64,000 nt of DNA from Phycisphaeraceae bacterium (GCA_015200025.1 CP054186.1:248001-312000), one strand, 5' to 3'; shown: positions 41,505-50,527, counted from the stretch's first letter. Notes: a model not told the origin generated them from the sequence alone. Numbers and translations are program-made.

Positions 41505-44360
41505 TTAGACGCACGCGTGGGGCTCGAGCTTCGCGGGATCGGTGCGTCGGTCCGGGCCGCGGACGGCGTCGGCGTTGAGCGAGGCTTCGACGAATCGGCG
41601 GAGGAGCCAGCGCCCCGCGGGGCCCGAGTGGTCCAGCGCGGAGACGAGAAGGACCCCGTCGCCGACCCTGGTCCAGGCGGCGGCGTCGTGCACCTTGGGC
41701 AGGCCGCTGTCGTGGGTGTACACGTAGCGGATGACGGGATCGAGCGTGGGGGCCAGCCCAAGGTCGTCGCTGGGGACAGCGAACTGGGAGGCGGCGTTGA
41801 GCTCGTGGTGGAGCAGGTCGAGGGCCCAGGCGGCGTCGCCGGGGGTGAGCGGCCCGTCCCCCCCCCACCACGGCGCGTCGTCGATGATGAGCGGGACCTG
41901 GCCCCAGAGCATGACGGTTTTGGCGCCGAAACCGCCGGCGGCGCGGTGGGCCAGCGAGACGACGCGGCCGCCCGAGGCCGCGAACTCGATGAGTCGGCGG
42001 GTCAGGCGGTTGGTGATGACCAGCCGTGTGCCGGCGGGGAGCGGGGCGTCGAACCGGACGAGCGGGCACTTGAAGGCGATGCGGCTGAGGTCGGGGAGGG
42101 TGGGCTTCCAGGTGGCGCACTTGAGCCCCCAGCCGGAGGAGTACCCGCGTTCCTCGAAGGTCGGCTCGAGCTCGGCGCGGGAGTAGGGGAGGCCGTCGAG
42201 GCGGACGACGTCGGGGGGCATCTCGTCGGCCGGGGGGAACGCCCAGAGCCCCCACGACGCGGGCTCGACGCCCGAACCCTCGGGACCATTCACGGATACG
42301 GCGAGGCGAGTAGGGGCGTCGGCCGCGGGGAGCGGGATGGAGATCGGGGCGCGGGCGACGTCGCCGGGCGGGCAGGAGAACGGGGCGCGGATCGAGGACG
42401 GCGGCGACCCGGGGCGTTCGAAGGTCAGGTGGGCCTCGCCCGAGACCGGGCCCGTGCCGAAGTTCGAGACGCACAGGTCGGCCTTGACGTCCGCGGGCGC
42501 GGCGAACGCGCGCACGGAGCCCGGCGTGTGGAAGAGGAACACGCGGTCGGCGAGCCAGGGGCGGGTGTCGGCGGGGCCGTAGCGCCAGCGGTCGAGGTCG
42601 TCCATGAACCCGCACCGGCACGCGGGGACGTCGCGGATGTGGTTGAGGACGAACCCGGCGTTGCCCGGGTCGAGGCGGAAGGTCTCGACCTGCCAGCGGC
42701 GGAACTCGATCCCGAAACGGTGGGTGTGCGCGCGGAAGCGATCGAGCCCGGCGCGGCCGTAGCGCTGCTCGAGGCCGCGCTCGAAGGCCTCGCACCCGGC
42801 GAGGCCCTTGGTGAGGTACCAGGGCGAGTGCTCGATCCATCGGGCGTCGGCCGGCTTGGGGCCGGGCGCGGCGGCGGGGGTCGCGTGCGTGGCTTCGAGT
42901 TGTCGCATGGCGGGCACGTCGGGCCACGCGTTGGCGATGATGGTTTCGCCCATGACGAAGGGCTTGTTCCCCAGCCGCCGGACTTCGGCCCGCATGTCGC
43001 GGAGGAAGGCGGTCCAGCGTCCGGAGTTGTCGTAGACGTGCTCGTCGAGCAGGTCGGTCTGGGCGGGGTTGACCCACGCGGTGAAGGCGGTCTGGACCTG
43101 GCGGAGGGTGAGCGGGTGGTGGCGTGCGCTCTGCGTCCACCACCAGACCGCGAGGTCGGGGTGGATGCCCTCGTGCTCGCAGGACCCGCTGACGATGACG
43201 ATCGAGGGGTGGTTGCGGTCGCGGCGGAAGAACCGATCGCAGAGCCGGCGGAACTCGGGGAGGTGCTCCTCGGCCATGTCGCTTTTCCAGATCGGGTGCT
43301 CCTGCCACAGGAGCATGCCGGTCTCGTCGGCGATGTCGTAGAACCACCGCGGGAGGTAGACCATGCACAGGCAGACGGCGTTGAACCCGAGCTCACGGAG
43401 CCCGGCGAACTGGTCGCGGACTTCGTCGGGCGTGGGGGCCGGCGCGGTGTGCCGGGGCTCGTGCCCCCAGTGGAGGATCCCGCGGATGAGCGTGGGGACG
43501 CCGTTGATGAGGATGCGTGTCCCGTCGGTCCCGCCGGCCTCGACGCGGCGGAACCCGAACCGCCCGTCCCACGCGTCGCTGGTGCGGCCATCGCATTCGA
43601 CGCGGACGTCGGCGGCGTAGAGGGCCGGGGCGTCGGGGGACCAGGGCTTGGGCGACTCGACGCGGAGGCGGAGTTCGGTTTCGCCGGCGGCGAGGGGGGC
43701 GTCGGCCGTGGCGACGTCGCGGGTCGCTCCGCCGACCTCACGGACCGAGACGATGACGCGTCCTCGGCCGGACCAGCCCGGGGCGCGGTCGGTCTCGACG
43801 CGGACGATGACCGAGCCGTCGGCGGGGTCGGCGACGAGGTGGACGCCGTCGGGCTCGATGGCGACGGGCCCGGTGCGACGGAGCGAGACCCCGCCCCAGA
43901 CCCCCGCGTGCTGGAGGCTCAGGACGTCCTTGAAGCCCTTGGTGATGTGGCCGTTCTCGGTGAGGACGCCCGGTGCGGGTCGGTTGGCGTGGACCTCGTC
44001 GATCCGGAGGTCGATCCGGGCCGAGCCGGTGGCGACGGCGTCCCACGGGATCTCGAAGCGGATGGGGACGAAGTCGCCCGCGTGGTGACCGACGGGGCGG
44101 CCGTTGATCGAGGCGGTGAGTTCGGTCGCGACGGAGTCAAGGTCGATCCAGAGACGGTCGTCGGCGTGGGCCTGGGCGAGGCCGGCGTCGATGGGGATGG
44201 TGCGGGAGACGGTCGCGGAGCCTTGGAAGGCATGGCCGAGGATGTGGTGCCAATCGCCCGGGATGGTGTACTCGGCGGGGCCGCGCCGCGAATGACCCGT
44301 CCCGTCGAAGGGCTCGATGGACCAGGTCCCGCGGAGGTCGAACGAAAGCGGCGTCGTCAT
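41505..44360 (-). CDS. glycoside hydrolase family 2-type protein
   Basis: 951 residues. N-terminal jelly roll (about 1-180, with DLRGTWSIEPFDG), immunoglobulin-like domain (about 180-290) and TIM barrel (about 290-570) of GH2 enzymes such as beta-mannosidase and beta-galactosidase. The acid/base region is RNHPSIVIVSGSCEHEG (about residues 383-399), where Cys replaces the Asn of the usual Asn-Glu pair; the nucleophile region is KPFVMGETIIA (about 465-477). A further 300 residues add beta domains. No signal peptide, so it acts in the cytoplasm. It belongs to a carbohydrate block with a sugar kinase and a GH38-like enzyme. The start MTTPLSF is preferred over 44390. Confidence 0.85.
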   Translation of the reverse strand: MTTPLSFDLRGTWSIEPFDGTGHSRRGPAEYTIPGDWHHILGHAFQGSATVSRTIPIDAGLAQAHADDRLWIDLDSVATELTASINGRPVGHHAGDFVPIRFEIPWDAVATGSARIDLRIDEVHANRPAPGVLTENGHITKGFKDVLSLQHAGVWGGVSLRRTGPVAIEPDGVHLVADPADGSVIVRVETDRAPGWSGRGRVIVSVREVGGATRDVATADAPLAAGETELRLRVESPKPWSPDAPALYAADVRVECDGRTSDAWDGRFGFRRVEAGGTDGTRILINGVPTLIRGILHWGHEPRHTAPAPTPDEVRDQFAGLRELGFNAVCLCMVYLPRWFYDIADETGMLLWQEHPIWKSDMAEEHLPEFRRLCDRFFRRDRNHPSIVIVSGSCEHEGIHPDLAVWWWTQSARHHPLTLRQVQTAFTAWVNPAQTDLLDEHVYDNSGRWTAFLRDMRAEVRRLGNKPFVMGETIIANAWPDVPAMRQLEATHATPAAAPGPKPADARWIEHSPWYLTKGLAGCEAFERGLEQRYGRAGLDRFRAHTHRFGIEFRRWQVETFRLDPGNAGFVLNHIRDVPACRCGFMDDLDRWRYGPADTRPWLADRVFLFHTPGSVRAFAAPADVKADLCVSNFGTGPVSGEAHLTFERPGSPPSSIRAPFSCPPGDVARAPISIPLPAADAPTRLAVSVNGPEGSGVEPASWGLWAFPPADEMPPDVVRLDGLPYSRAELEPTFEERGYSSGWGLKCATWKPTLPDLSRIAFKCPLVRFDAPLPAGTRLVITNRLTRRLIEFAASGGRVVSLAHRAAGGFGAKTVMLWGQVPLIIDDAPWWGGDGPLTPGDAAWALDLLHHELNAASQFAVPSDDLGLAPTLDPVIRYVYTHDSGLPKVHDAAAWTRVGDGVLLVSALDHSGPAGRWLLRRFVEASLNADAVRGPDRRTDPAKLEPHACV

Positions 44361-44367
44361 GGGGGCA

Positions 44368-44373
44368 AGCGTA
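44368..44373 (-). promoter_or_regulatory. -10-like element close to the GH2 start
   Basis: Minus-strand TACGCT (44373-44368) ends seven bases before the ATG at 44360, with no Shine-Dalgarno between. A weaker match to TATAAT than the other leaderless candidates. Confidence 0.35.
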
Positions 44374-44417
44374 CGCCCCGCGCTCCGCATGGTGCTCTGT
44401 ATGGCGTTGTATGAGGA

Positions 44418-45419
44418 TTAGACCCGGAGGAGCTTTTCGAGCTCGGGGACGCGGGCGATGACCTCGTCGTGCGAGGGGAGCGAGGGGATCGCGCCGCGGG
44501 TCCGGGTCGCCAGCGCGCCGGCGACCGACGCGGAAGCCAGGGCCCGCTCCACCAGCCTGAACTCCTCGGGGTCCTTGGACTTGATGGCGGGGTGGACGGC
44601 GGCCCACCCGACGGCGAGGACGCCGGCGAAGGCGTCGCCCGCGCCGACGGCGTCGACGGCCTTGACGCTCAGCGTCGGGATCCGCCGCGGCCGGCCCCGG
44701 TAGGCGAGGATCGAGCCCTGGGAGCCCAGGGTCAGGACGATGGCGGGCGGGCCGATCTCGGCGAGCCTCAGCGCGAGGCGGCCGGGCTCGACGAAGGGGT
44801 CCATCCCGCCGAGGAGGGCGGCCTCGCCGCGGTTGACGATGAGCAGGTCGCTGAGTTTGACGAGCTCTCGCGCGGCGGGCGAGGCGGGGGCGGCGTTGAG
44901 GATGACGGGCTTGCCGGCCTCGCGGGCGATCTTCGCGGCGGCGGCGACGGCGTCGAGCGGGACCTCGAGCTGCGCGAGCAGCACGTCGCACGTCTCGATG
45001 ACGTCGCGGTTCTCTTCGATGTACGCGGCGGTGAGGGTCGCGTTGGCGCCGGGGGCGACGACGATGGTGTTCTCCCCGTGGTCGTCGACCGTGATGAGCG
45101 CGACGCCCGTGGGGAGGTCCTCGCGGCGGACCATGCGCGACACGTCGACGCCCTCGCGGTGCAGCGTCTGGGCGAGCTGCTGCCCGTGCGCCTCGCTGCC
45201 CACCGCCCCCAGGAGCATGACCGTGGCGCCCAGGCGGGCGGCGGCGACGGCCTGGTTGGCGCCCTTGCCCCCCGGGAAGTTCTCGAAGGACCGCCCCATC
45301 ACGGTCTCGCCCGGGGCGGGGATCTTGGGCGCCCGGACCACCAGGTCCATGTTGACCGACCCCACCACGCACACCCTCGGCGTGGACGCCGAGCCGGAGT
45401 TCACGCCGTTGCTCATCAT
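44418..45419 (-). CDS. rbsK: ribokinase-type sugar kinase
   Basis: 333 residues of the PfkB/ribokinase family. VVGSVNMDLVVRAPKIPAPGETV at the start, FPGGKGANQAVAAARLGA (the substrate-binding GGKGAN), and the catalytic/anion-hole segment VDAVGAGDAFAGVL near residue 260 match ribokinases. It phosphorylates ribose, or a related sugar, at the terminal hydroxyl. Placed between GH38-like and GH2 genes on the same strand, it may serve a sugar released by those enzymes instead of ribose. Two consecutive ATG codons start the frame. Confidence 0.9.
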   Translation of the reverse strand: MMSNGVNSGSASTPRVCVVGSVNMDLVVRAPKIPAPGETVMGRSFENFPGGKGANQAVAAARLGATVMLLGAVGSEAHGQQLAQTLHREGVDVSRMVRREDLPTGVALITVDDHGENTIVVAPGANATLTAAYIEENRDVIETCDVLLAQLEVPLDAVAAAAKIAREAGKPVILNAAPASPAARELVKLSDLLIVNRGEAALLGGMDPFVEPGRLALRLAEIGPPAIVLTLGSQGSILAYRGRPRRIPTLSVKAVDAVGAGDAFAGVLAVGWAAVHPAIKSKDPEEFRLVERALASASVAGALATRTRGAIPSLPSHDEVIARVPELEKLLRV

Positions 45420-45425
45420 CGCCCC

Positions 45426-45431
45426 ACTTTA
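45426..45431 (-). promoter_or_regulatory. -10-like element of the ribokinase gene, placed for a leaderless transcript
   Basis: Minus-strand TAAAGT (45431-45426) ends six bases before the first of two ATG codons (45419). No Shine-Dalgarno is present in the gap. Confidence 0.45.
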
Positions 45432-45481
45432 GCGTCCCCCACGTCTCGACGCCCGCAGGCCGCGATTCCCGTGGGGCTCGG

Positions 45482-48121
45482 TCAGGGTTCCACGCGATGG
45501 ACGGTGGCCCAGATCTCCCTCTTGGCGTCGAGGTCCCGCCACTGCTTGCGGGCGGGGACCAGGTCCGCCATGACGGTGACGATCTCGTGCGCCCGGACGT
45601 CGAACTCGACCTGGGACCAGCCGGGGACGTCGGTTCGGGCGTGCGGGCGGTCGCGCGGGCCGGGGCGGAGCCCGACGGACGGGAGGACGTCGAGCCAAGC
45701 GGAGTCGTCGAGGGCTTCCCCGAGCGCGGTGGTCTTGGCGGCCAGGGCGACGGTGCCCGGGAAGACGAGCCGGACGCGGCCGGGCTCGCCGTTCCATTCG
45801 ACGAGGCGGACGACGAGGGGGTGGTCACAGGCGCCGCCGCTCTGGGCGGACATGCGGTGCCCGGCCCACCGCGGGAGGTGCTCGCCGGCTTTCATGCTCT
45901 CGCGGAAACAGGCTTCGATCAGAACACCGGCGTTCCCGGAGACGGTCTCGGCCTGGGCGGCGCTCAAGAGCCCGCCGCGGGACCGCTCGTCCCCGCCTCG
46001 GGGCCCGGCCCCGCCGCCGATCACTCGGCCTGGGGCGAGGAACTCACGTGCGAGGCGGACGCGTTGGGCGTGGGTGATCGGGCCGTGCGGGATGAACCGC
46101 AAGGCGATCTCGGCGCCCTCGAGGGCGTGGCGTTCTTCGTCCCACGGGTCGTAGGCGGCGAGGAGGGCGGAGACGCCCAGGTCGTCACGGAACCACTGGA
46201 TGGTGGCGTCGTGGGCGATGAGCAGGCCTCGCCCGTCGCCGCGTGCGTCGAGCAGGTCGACGACGCTCAGGCTCGTGAAGGGCCGGCGGACCTCCTCGAA
46301 CCACTGGGGGCTGGTCATCCAGTCGCCCTCGGGGTACTTGCGCTTCCACGTGGCGGTCGGGTTGACCTCGCCGACGGCGAAGGGGGTGTCGGCGAGGACG
46401 CGTCCGATCTTGAACGCGGGGACGATGGGCATCCGCAGGCCGGCGTTCATCCCGCCGTCGGGGCGTTTGAGGCGGTCGATCAGGACGCGGGCGTCGACGG
46501 CGTGCCGCTCGGGTGCGGCCTCGACGGTGATGCGGAGCACGTCTCCCGCGCCGTTGCCCCGCGTGATGACGACGGAGGGATCGACGGCCCCGTCGTTGTC
46601 TTCCTCGATCTCGACGGAGGCGGTCATGAACCGCTCGGTCTTCTTGTCCCGGCGCATCTCGAACGTGAAGAGGGGCCTGGAGGCGTCGATCGCGCCGTCG
46701 CCCAGGGCCTCGGAGGCGATCTGCACGAGCGTGCCCGCTCGGGTGTCGATGGTGGCCCGGACCTCCCCGCGGTCGAGGTGGAGGAGGTGCCGCTCGCGGT
46801 CGGTGGTGGCCGGCTCGACTTCGCGCATGCCGGGGGAGTTCTCCGCGACGACCTCGACGCTCATCGGGGGCACGTCCTCGACGATCAGGCCCGCGTTGCC
46901 GTCCTGGTCCTCGATGACGACGGGCGCGGGCCACCCGAGCGGGTTGAAGACGACGAAGACCCCGGCGTCGGCGCTCGCGCCGCCGCTGCCCTCGCCGCCC
47001 AGCCGGCGTCCGATGAGGTCGGCGGTCCGCCCCGCGACTTCCTCGGCGAGGGCCCGGGCGCGGTCCATGGAGTGGTACCCGACGAACCCGCAGAGACCCT
47101 CGCACTCGTGGTTGTCGTGGTGCTGGGCGCTGAGCAGCTCGCGCCAGGCCTCGTCGAGCTCCCAGGTGGGGTATACGTCCCAGCTGGGGTAGGGGCGGCC
47201 GATCAGCCCGGCGAGGACGGACAACGCCTCGGCCTCGACGATGAGCCGCTCGATGAAGGCGGATTCACGCGGGTGCCGGTCGGCGTTTTTGCCCGCGGTC
47301 ATCCCGTGCCAGACCTGGTCCATGGCGTATCGGCGGACGGGGAGCTCGCCGACGGAGGAGCGCAGCCCCTCGATGACACCCGAGACGGTCGCGGCGCGGA
47401 CCTCGAAGCGGGGGTCGCCGGCGAGCGCCCTGAGCCTGGGGAGCAGGACCTCGGAACGGCACATCCAGTCCTTGGTGGGCATGAGCTCGACCCACTGGAC
47501 GACGGCGGGGACGGGCCCGACCTCTCCCGCGCGGTCGAGCAGCCCGTCGAAGTCCTCGGGCCATTGGTGGACGTTGAGCACGTTCCTGGGGAGCGCGGGG
47601 AGTCGGGAGCCGTCGATCCCTTCCCAGTGGACGAGGCTGGTGCTCTCACGCGGGAGTTCGGGGGTGTGCCAGGTCCACTGGAAAAAGAGGCAGGCGCCGG
47701 TGAACCCGATGCCGGCGAGCATCTGAGGGAGTTGGGGGAAGAAGTAGAACTCTTCCTCCCAGAACGCGCGGGGCCAGACGCCGAGGTGACGCCGGACGGC
47801 GCGGGCGCCGAAGGTGAGTTGTCGGACATTGGACTCGCCGCCGTGGAAGAGCCCGTAGGGCTGGCCGTAGGAACACCCGACGGGTTCGATAAGCCCCGAG
47901 GCGACGGCGTCCTTGAGCCGGGCGAGGGCCTCGGGGGATTCGGAGGCCATTTTTTCGTACCCGATGGCGTCGAAGTTGACGTTGCCCTTGACGCCGGCGC
48001 CGTGGGCGAGGTCGATCATGTCCCGGACCGACCCCGGGAGCACGTCGTAGCCCCAGAGCCACTGCATATCGACCCAGTGCATGTGGTTGCCGAAGGTGAA
48101 ATAGAGGGCTGGCTTTGGCAT
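45482..48121 (-). CDS. glycoside hydrolase family 38-like protein (alpha-mannosidase superfamily)
   Basis: 879 residues. The N-terminal domain has the order of a GH38 catalytic domain: HWVDMQWLW (residues 15-23) for the zinc-binding strand, GESNVRQLTFG (95-105), and FWEEEFYFFPQLPQML (120-135) where GH38 normally has WLPD-x-FG-x-x-x-x-LPQ with the Asp nucleophile. AWRELLSAQHHDNHECEG (about 335-352) corresponds to the three-helix bundle. The C-terminal half is the beta-sandwich. The nucleophile position has Glu residues instead of Asp, so the activity may differ. No signal peptide. It starts the carbohydrate block. Confidence 0.8.
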   Translation of the reverse strand: MPKPALYFTFGNHMHWVDMQWLWGYDVLPGSVRDMIDLAHGAGVKGNVNFDAIGYEKMASESPEALARLKDAVASGLIEPVGCSYGQPYGLFHGGESNVRQLTFGARAVRRHLGVWPRAFWEEEFYFFPQLPQMLAGIGFTGACLFFQWTWHTPELPRESTSLVHWEGIDGSRLPALPRNVLNVHQWPEDFDGLLDRAGEVGPVPAVVQWVELMPTKDWMCRSEVLLPRLRALAGDPRFEVRAATVSGVIEGLRSSVGELPVRRYAMDQVWHGMTAGKNADRHPRESAFIERLIVEAEALSVLAGLIGRPYPSWDVYPTWELDEAWRELLSAQHHDNHECEGLCGFVGYHSMDRARALAEEVAGRTADLIGRRLGGEGSGGASADAGVFVVFNPLGWPAPVVIEDQDGNAGLIVEDVPPMSVEVVAENSPGMREVEPATTDRERHLLHLDRGEVRATIDTRAGTLVQIASEALGDGAIDASRPLFTFEMRRDKKTERFMTASVEIEEDNDGAVDPSVVITRGNGAGDVLRITVEAAPERHAVDARVLIDRLKRPDGGMNAGLRMPIVPAFKIGRVLADTPFAVGEVNPTATWKRKYPEGDWMTSPQWFEEVRRPFTSLSVVDLLDARGDGRGLLIAHDATIQWFRDDLGVSALLAAYDPWDEERHALEGAEIALRFIPHGPITHAQRVRLAREFLAPGRVIGGGAGPRGGDERSRGGLLSAAQAETVSGNAGVLIEACFRESMKAGEHLPRWAGHRMSAQSGGACDHPLVVRLVEWNGEPGRVRLVFPGTVALAAKTTALGEALDDSAWLDVLPSVGLRPGPRDRPHARTDVPGWSQVEFDVRAHEIVTVMADLVPARKQWRDLDAKREIWATVHRVEP

Positions 48122-48126
48122 GGCGC

Positions 48127-48132
48127 AGTCTA
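48127..48132 (-). promoter_or_regulatory. -10-like element of the GH38-like gene, placed for a leaderless transcript
   Basis: Minus-strand TAGACT (48132-48127) ends five bases before the ATG at 48121. The preceding gene's terminator at 48182-48158 shows that transcription must start anew here. Confidence 0.5.
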
Positions 48133-48157
48133 GCGCGAGGGCGGTGCGCGGCGCGCG

Positions 48158-48182
48158 AAAAACCCGCCCTGACGGGCGGGTT
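48158..48182 (-). terminator. intrinsic terminator of the choice-of-anchor gene
   Basis: Minus strand: AACCCGCCC (48182-48174), loop GTCA, GGGCGGGTT (48169-48161), then TTT, giving a T run of five. It lies 33 bases after the stop of the surface protein gene. Confidence 0.88.
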
Positions 48183-48214
48183 GTGGCGACCGGGGACGAG
48201 ATGAGGGGTTGTCC

Positions 48215-49123
48215 TCAGCGGCGGCGGCGGGCGCCGCCGAGAGCGGCGATGCCCAGGAGGGTCAGCGAGGCCGGGGCGGGGACGTTGCCGCCGTAGAAGG
48301 GGACGTGGACCTCGCCGCGCTGGTCGAAGGAGGCGACGAAGACGGAGCCGTCGATGGCGGTGGTGTTCGAGAGGTGGGCGAGGGGGGCGAGGATGGCGCC
48401 GTTGAAGTTGCGGTCGAGGGCGATGGAGGTGGCCTCGAAGAAGTTCCACAGGACGTTGGCGCGGGCGAAGGCGCCGGTCCATTCACCGACCATGTTCCCG
48501 AAGGCGAAGTTGACGGCGCTCCCGGCGACGTTGATGACGATCTCGGAGGCGCCGTTGGTGTTGAGCTCGATCTGCTGGATGAGGTTGTTGTTGAAGACGT
48601 CGTTGGCGTGGACGGAGAAAACGGCGAGCCCGTCCTGCCCCGGCGCAGCGTTGTAGCGGACCGGGCCGGGCTGCCCCAGCGGCGTCTGGACGGCGCTGTT
48701 GGCGGTGAGGGAGGCCAGGGAGGCGGAGAAGGTCGTGAGCGAGGCGGCGTAGGCGGCGGCGCGGGCGCCCAGGGAGCCGTCGACGAGGGTGCTGCCCCCG
48801 CCGTTGTGGTTCACGTTCCCCACGAGGGATCCGCCGCGGACGAAGTTCCCGGCCTGGAGGTTGATGTTGGAGACCGTGGTGTTCCCGGCGACGGCGAGGA
48901 CCTCGCGGCCGGCCCATTGAGCGGCGTTGAGCCGGACGCCGATGGTGGGAGAACCGCCGGAGAGGTTCCCGCCGCAGAACGCGTTGCCCTCGACGTCCTG
49001 GCTGCTGTTGGACCAGTGGCCCAGGACGATGAGGTTCCAGTCTTTGATCAGGGCGATATCCGCCTGGGCAAAGGACGACCCCGCGGCGGCGGCCGCGAAC
49101 ACCAACACATTTCGCAATGTCAT
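48215..49123 (-). CDS. choice-of-anchor A family exported protein with PEP-CTERM-like tail
   Basis: 302 residues from ATG at 49123, preceded by AGGAG. Signal peptide: TLRNVLVFAAAAAGSSFAQA (about residues 2-21). The mature part has ALIKDWNLIVLGHWSNSSQDVEG and repeated Asn/Gly beta strands of the choice-of-anchor A domain. The C-terminus, VPAPASLTLLGIAALGGARRRR, is a short motif, one hydrophobic helix and a basic end, as in exosortase-sorted PEP-CTERM proteins. It is probably a cell-surface or matrix protein. A hairpin at about 49143-49158 lies in its leader. The frame upstream of the ATG is not protein-like. Confidence 0.88.
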   Translation of the reverse strand: MTLRNVLVFAAAAAGSSFAQADIALIKDWNLIVLGHWSNSSQDVEGNAFCGGNLSGGSPTIGVRLNAAQWAGREVLAVAGNTTVSNINLQAGNFVRGGSLVGNVNHNGGGSTLVDGSLGARAAAYAASLTTFSASLASLTANSAVQTPLGQPGPVRYNAAPGQDGLAVFSVHANDVFNNNLIQQIELNTNGASEIVINVAGSAVNFAFGNMVGEWTGAFARANVLWNFFEATSIALDRNFNGAILAPLAHLSNTTAIDGSVFVASFDQRGEVHVPFYGGNVPAPASLTLLGIAALGGARRRR

Positions 49124-49172
49124 GCCTGCTCCTATAAATAGACCGGCTTCCGCCGGTGTCTCTCTTGAACGC

Positions 49173-49178
49173 ACTTTA
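49173..49178 (-). promoter_or_regulatory. candidate -10 element of the choice-of-anchor gene
   Basis: Minus-strand TAAAGT (49178-49173) is about 49 bases before the ATG. The leader it implies carries an ACCGGC-GGAA-GCCGGT hairpin and the AGGAG Shine-Dalgarno. Confidence 0.35.
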
Positions 49179-49291
49179 CGCACCGGCACGGGCCACGTTC
49201 CACCTTGGCACAATCTTCAAATTGGCTTTGGAGCACCCGCGGCCTCCGCGTTGATCGCCCGTCGTGTGAACCGGGGGACGGGCACGCCCGA

Positions 49292-49297
49292 TACCAT
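49292..49297 (+). promoter_or_regulatory. -10-like element of the PH-CoaE gene, placed for a leaderless transcript
   Basis: TACCAT ends nine bases before the ATG at 49307. No Shine-Dalgarno in the gap. TACCAT is also the -10 proposed for gdhA. Confidence 0.4.
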
Positions 49298-49306
49298 CGC
49301 GTACCG

Positions 49307-50515
49307 ATGGCCGAACATGCTCAAGACACCCCGCGACCCGATCGGCTCGAAGCAGGCGAGCGGGAGGTCGTGTCGTTCCGCCCGGCCCCGATCAGCCTGG
49401 CGATCGGGCCGCTGTGGTTCTGGGCGGGGCTCGTCGTGGCGGCTTCGGCGGGCGCGGCGACGCACGCGAGATGGGACCCCGAGCGCCGGGTCTGGCCCGT
49501 GCTCGCGTCGTTGCTCGTGCTCGTCGGCGTGCTCCGGCTCGGGTGGGAGATCGCGTACTGGTTCGGCGCCCGATACCGGATCACGGACCGGCGGGCGTAC
49601 TCGGGGACCGGGGTGCTCACCCGTCGGCATCTCCACATCCCCCTGGACCGCGTGCAGCACGTCAACGTCGTCCGCCGAGTGCGCGACCGGCTCGCGGGGG
49701 TGGGCTCGGTCGGTGTGGCGACGGCGGGCACGGGCGGGACGGAGTTGTGGTGGGTCATGATCTCGGACCCGCACCGGATCGCGGACGCCGTGCGCTCGGC
49801 GGCGGAACGGGCCAGGCACGCACGTGAAACGCCCGCGCCCGGGCCGGTCGCCCCCGTGGAACCAACACCCGCACCCCGCCGGCCCGTCGTGATCGGGCTG
49901 ACGGGGACGATCGCGTCGGGGAAATCGACGGCGGCGGGGATCTTCCGGGACCTTGGGTGCCTGGTGATCGACTCGGACGCCCAGACCCGAGCCGCCCTGG
50001 ACCGACCCGACGTTCGGGACACCCTGGCGTCGTGGTGGGGGCGAGGGGTCTTGGACCGCGAGGGCCGGGTGGATCGAAAGGCGGTCGCGGGCATCGTGTT
50101 CAACGACCCCGGGCAGCGTCAGAGGCTGGAGAAACTGGTTCATCCATTGATCCGCGCCTCGCGGGCGGACCTGATCGAGAAGGCGCACGCCGCGGGGAAG
50201 CGGGTGGTGGTGGTCGACGCGCCGTTGCTGCTGGAGGCGGGCGTGAACCGGGAGTGCGACGCGGTGGTGATGATCGACGCCCCACGGGATCAGCGGCTCC
50301 GGCGGGTCGCCGACCGCGGCTGGGACGACGCGGAGCTGACGCGTCGGGAATCGGCGCAGTGGCCCGCGGGCAGGAAAGCGTCCGCGGCCGACTCCGTGGT
50401 CATGAACGACGGCACGATCGGTGCGCTGCGAGCGAAACTCACGGACGCCCTGGATCGGATCATGTCGGCCCCGCCCCGCCCGGCCCATCACGGGCCGTCC
50501 GGGATGACCGGGTGA
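49307..50515 (+). CDS. coaE: bacterial PH domain fused to dephospho-CoA kinase
   Basis: 402 residues. The first half is a YdbS-like bacterial PH domain: two hydrophobic segments (about 25-45 and 55-77), then YRITDRRAYSGTGVLTRRHLHIPLDRVQHV (about 90-120 in position) and a VGSVGVATAG strand. A Pro-rich linker (about 175-195) leads to a complete dephospho-CoA kinase: VIGLTGTIASGKSTAAG (P-loop), VIDSDAQTRAAL, VVVDAPLLLEAG and a lid with RRVADRGWDDAELTRRESAQW. CoaE adds the 3'-phosphate that finishes coenzyme A. CoaE is usually soluble and about 200 residues, so the fusion would tether it to the membrane. Confidence 0.9.
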   Translation: MAEHAQDTPRPDRLEAGEREVVSFRPAPISLAIGPLWFWAGLVVAASAGAATHARWDPERRVWPVLASLLVLVGVLRLGWEIAYWFGARYRITDRRAYSGTGVLTRRHLHIPLDRVQHVNVVRRVRDRLAGVGSVGVATAGTGGTELWWVMISDPHRIADAVRSAAERARHARETPAPGPVAPVEPTPAPRRPVVIGLTGTIASGKSTAAGIFRDLGCLVIDSDAQTRAALDRPDVRDTLASWWGRGVLDREGRVDRKAVAGIVFNDPGQRQRLEKLVHPLIRASRADLIEKAHAAGKRVVVVDAPLLLEAGVNRECDAVVMIDAPRDQRLRRVADRGWDDAELTRRESAQWPAGRKASAADSVVMNDGTIGALRAKLTDALDRIMSAPPRPAHHGPSGMTG

Positions 50516-50527
50516 CGTTGAGGGTGG

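Noticed and set aside
41517..44414. Plus-strand ORF of 965 codons opposite the GH2 gene
   Set aside because: Gly/Ala/Glu/Val-rich shadow of high-GC coding sequence; the minus strand has the conserved GH2 motifs.
45497..48133. Plus-strand ORF of 878 codons opposite the GH38-like gene
   Set aside because: Same type of antisense shadow, no motif, and no ribosome site.
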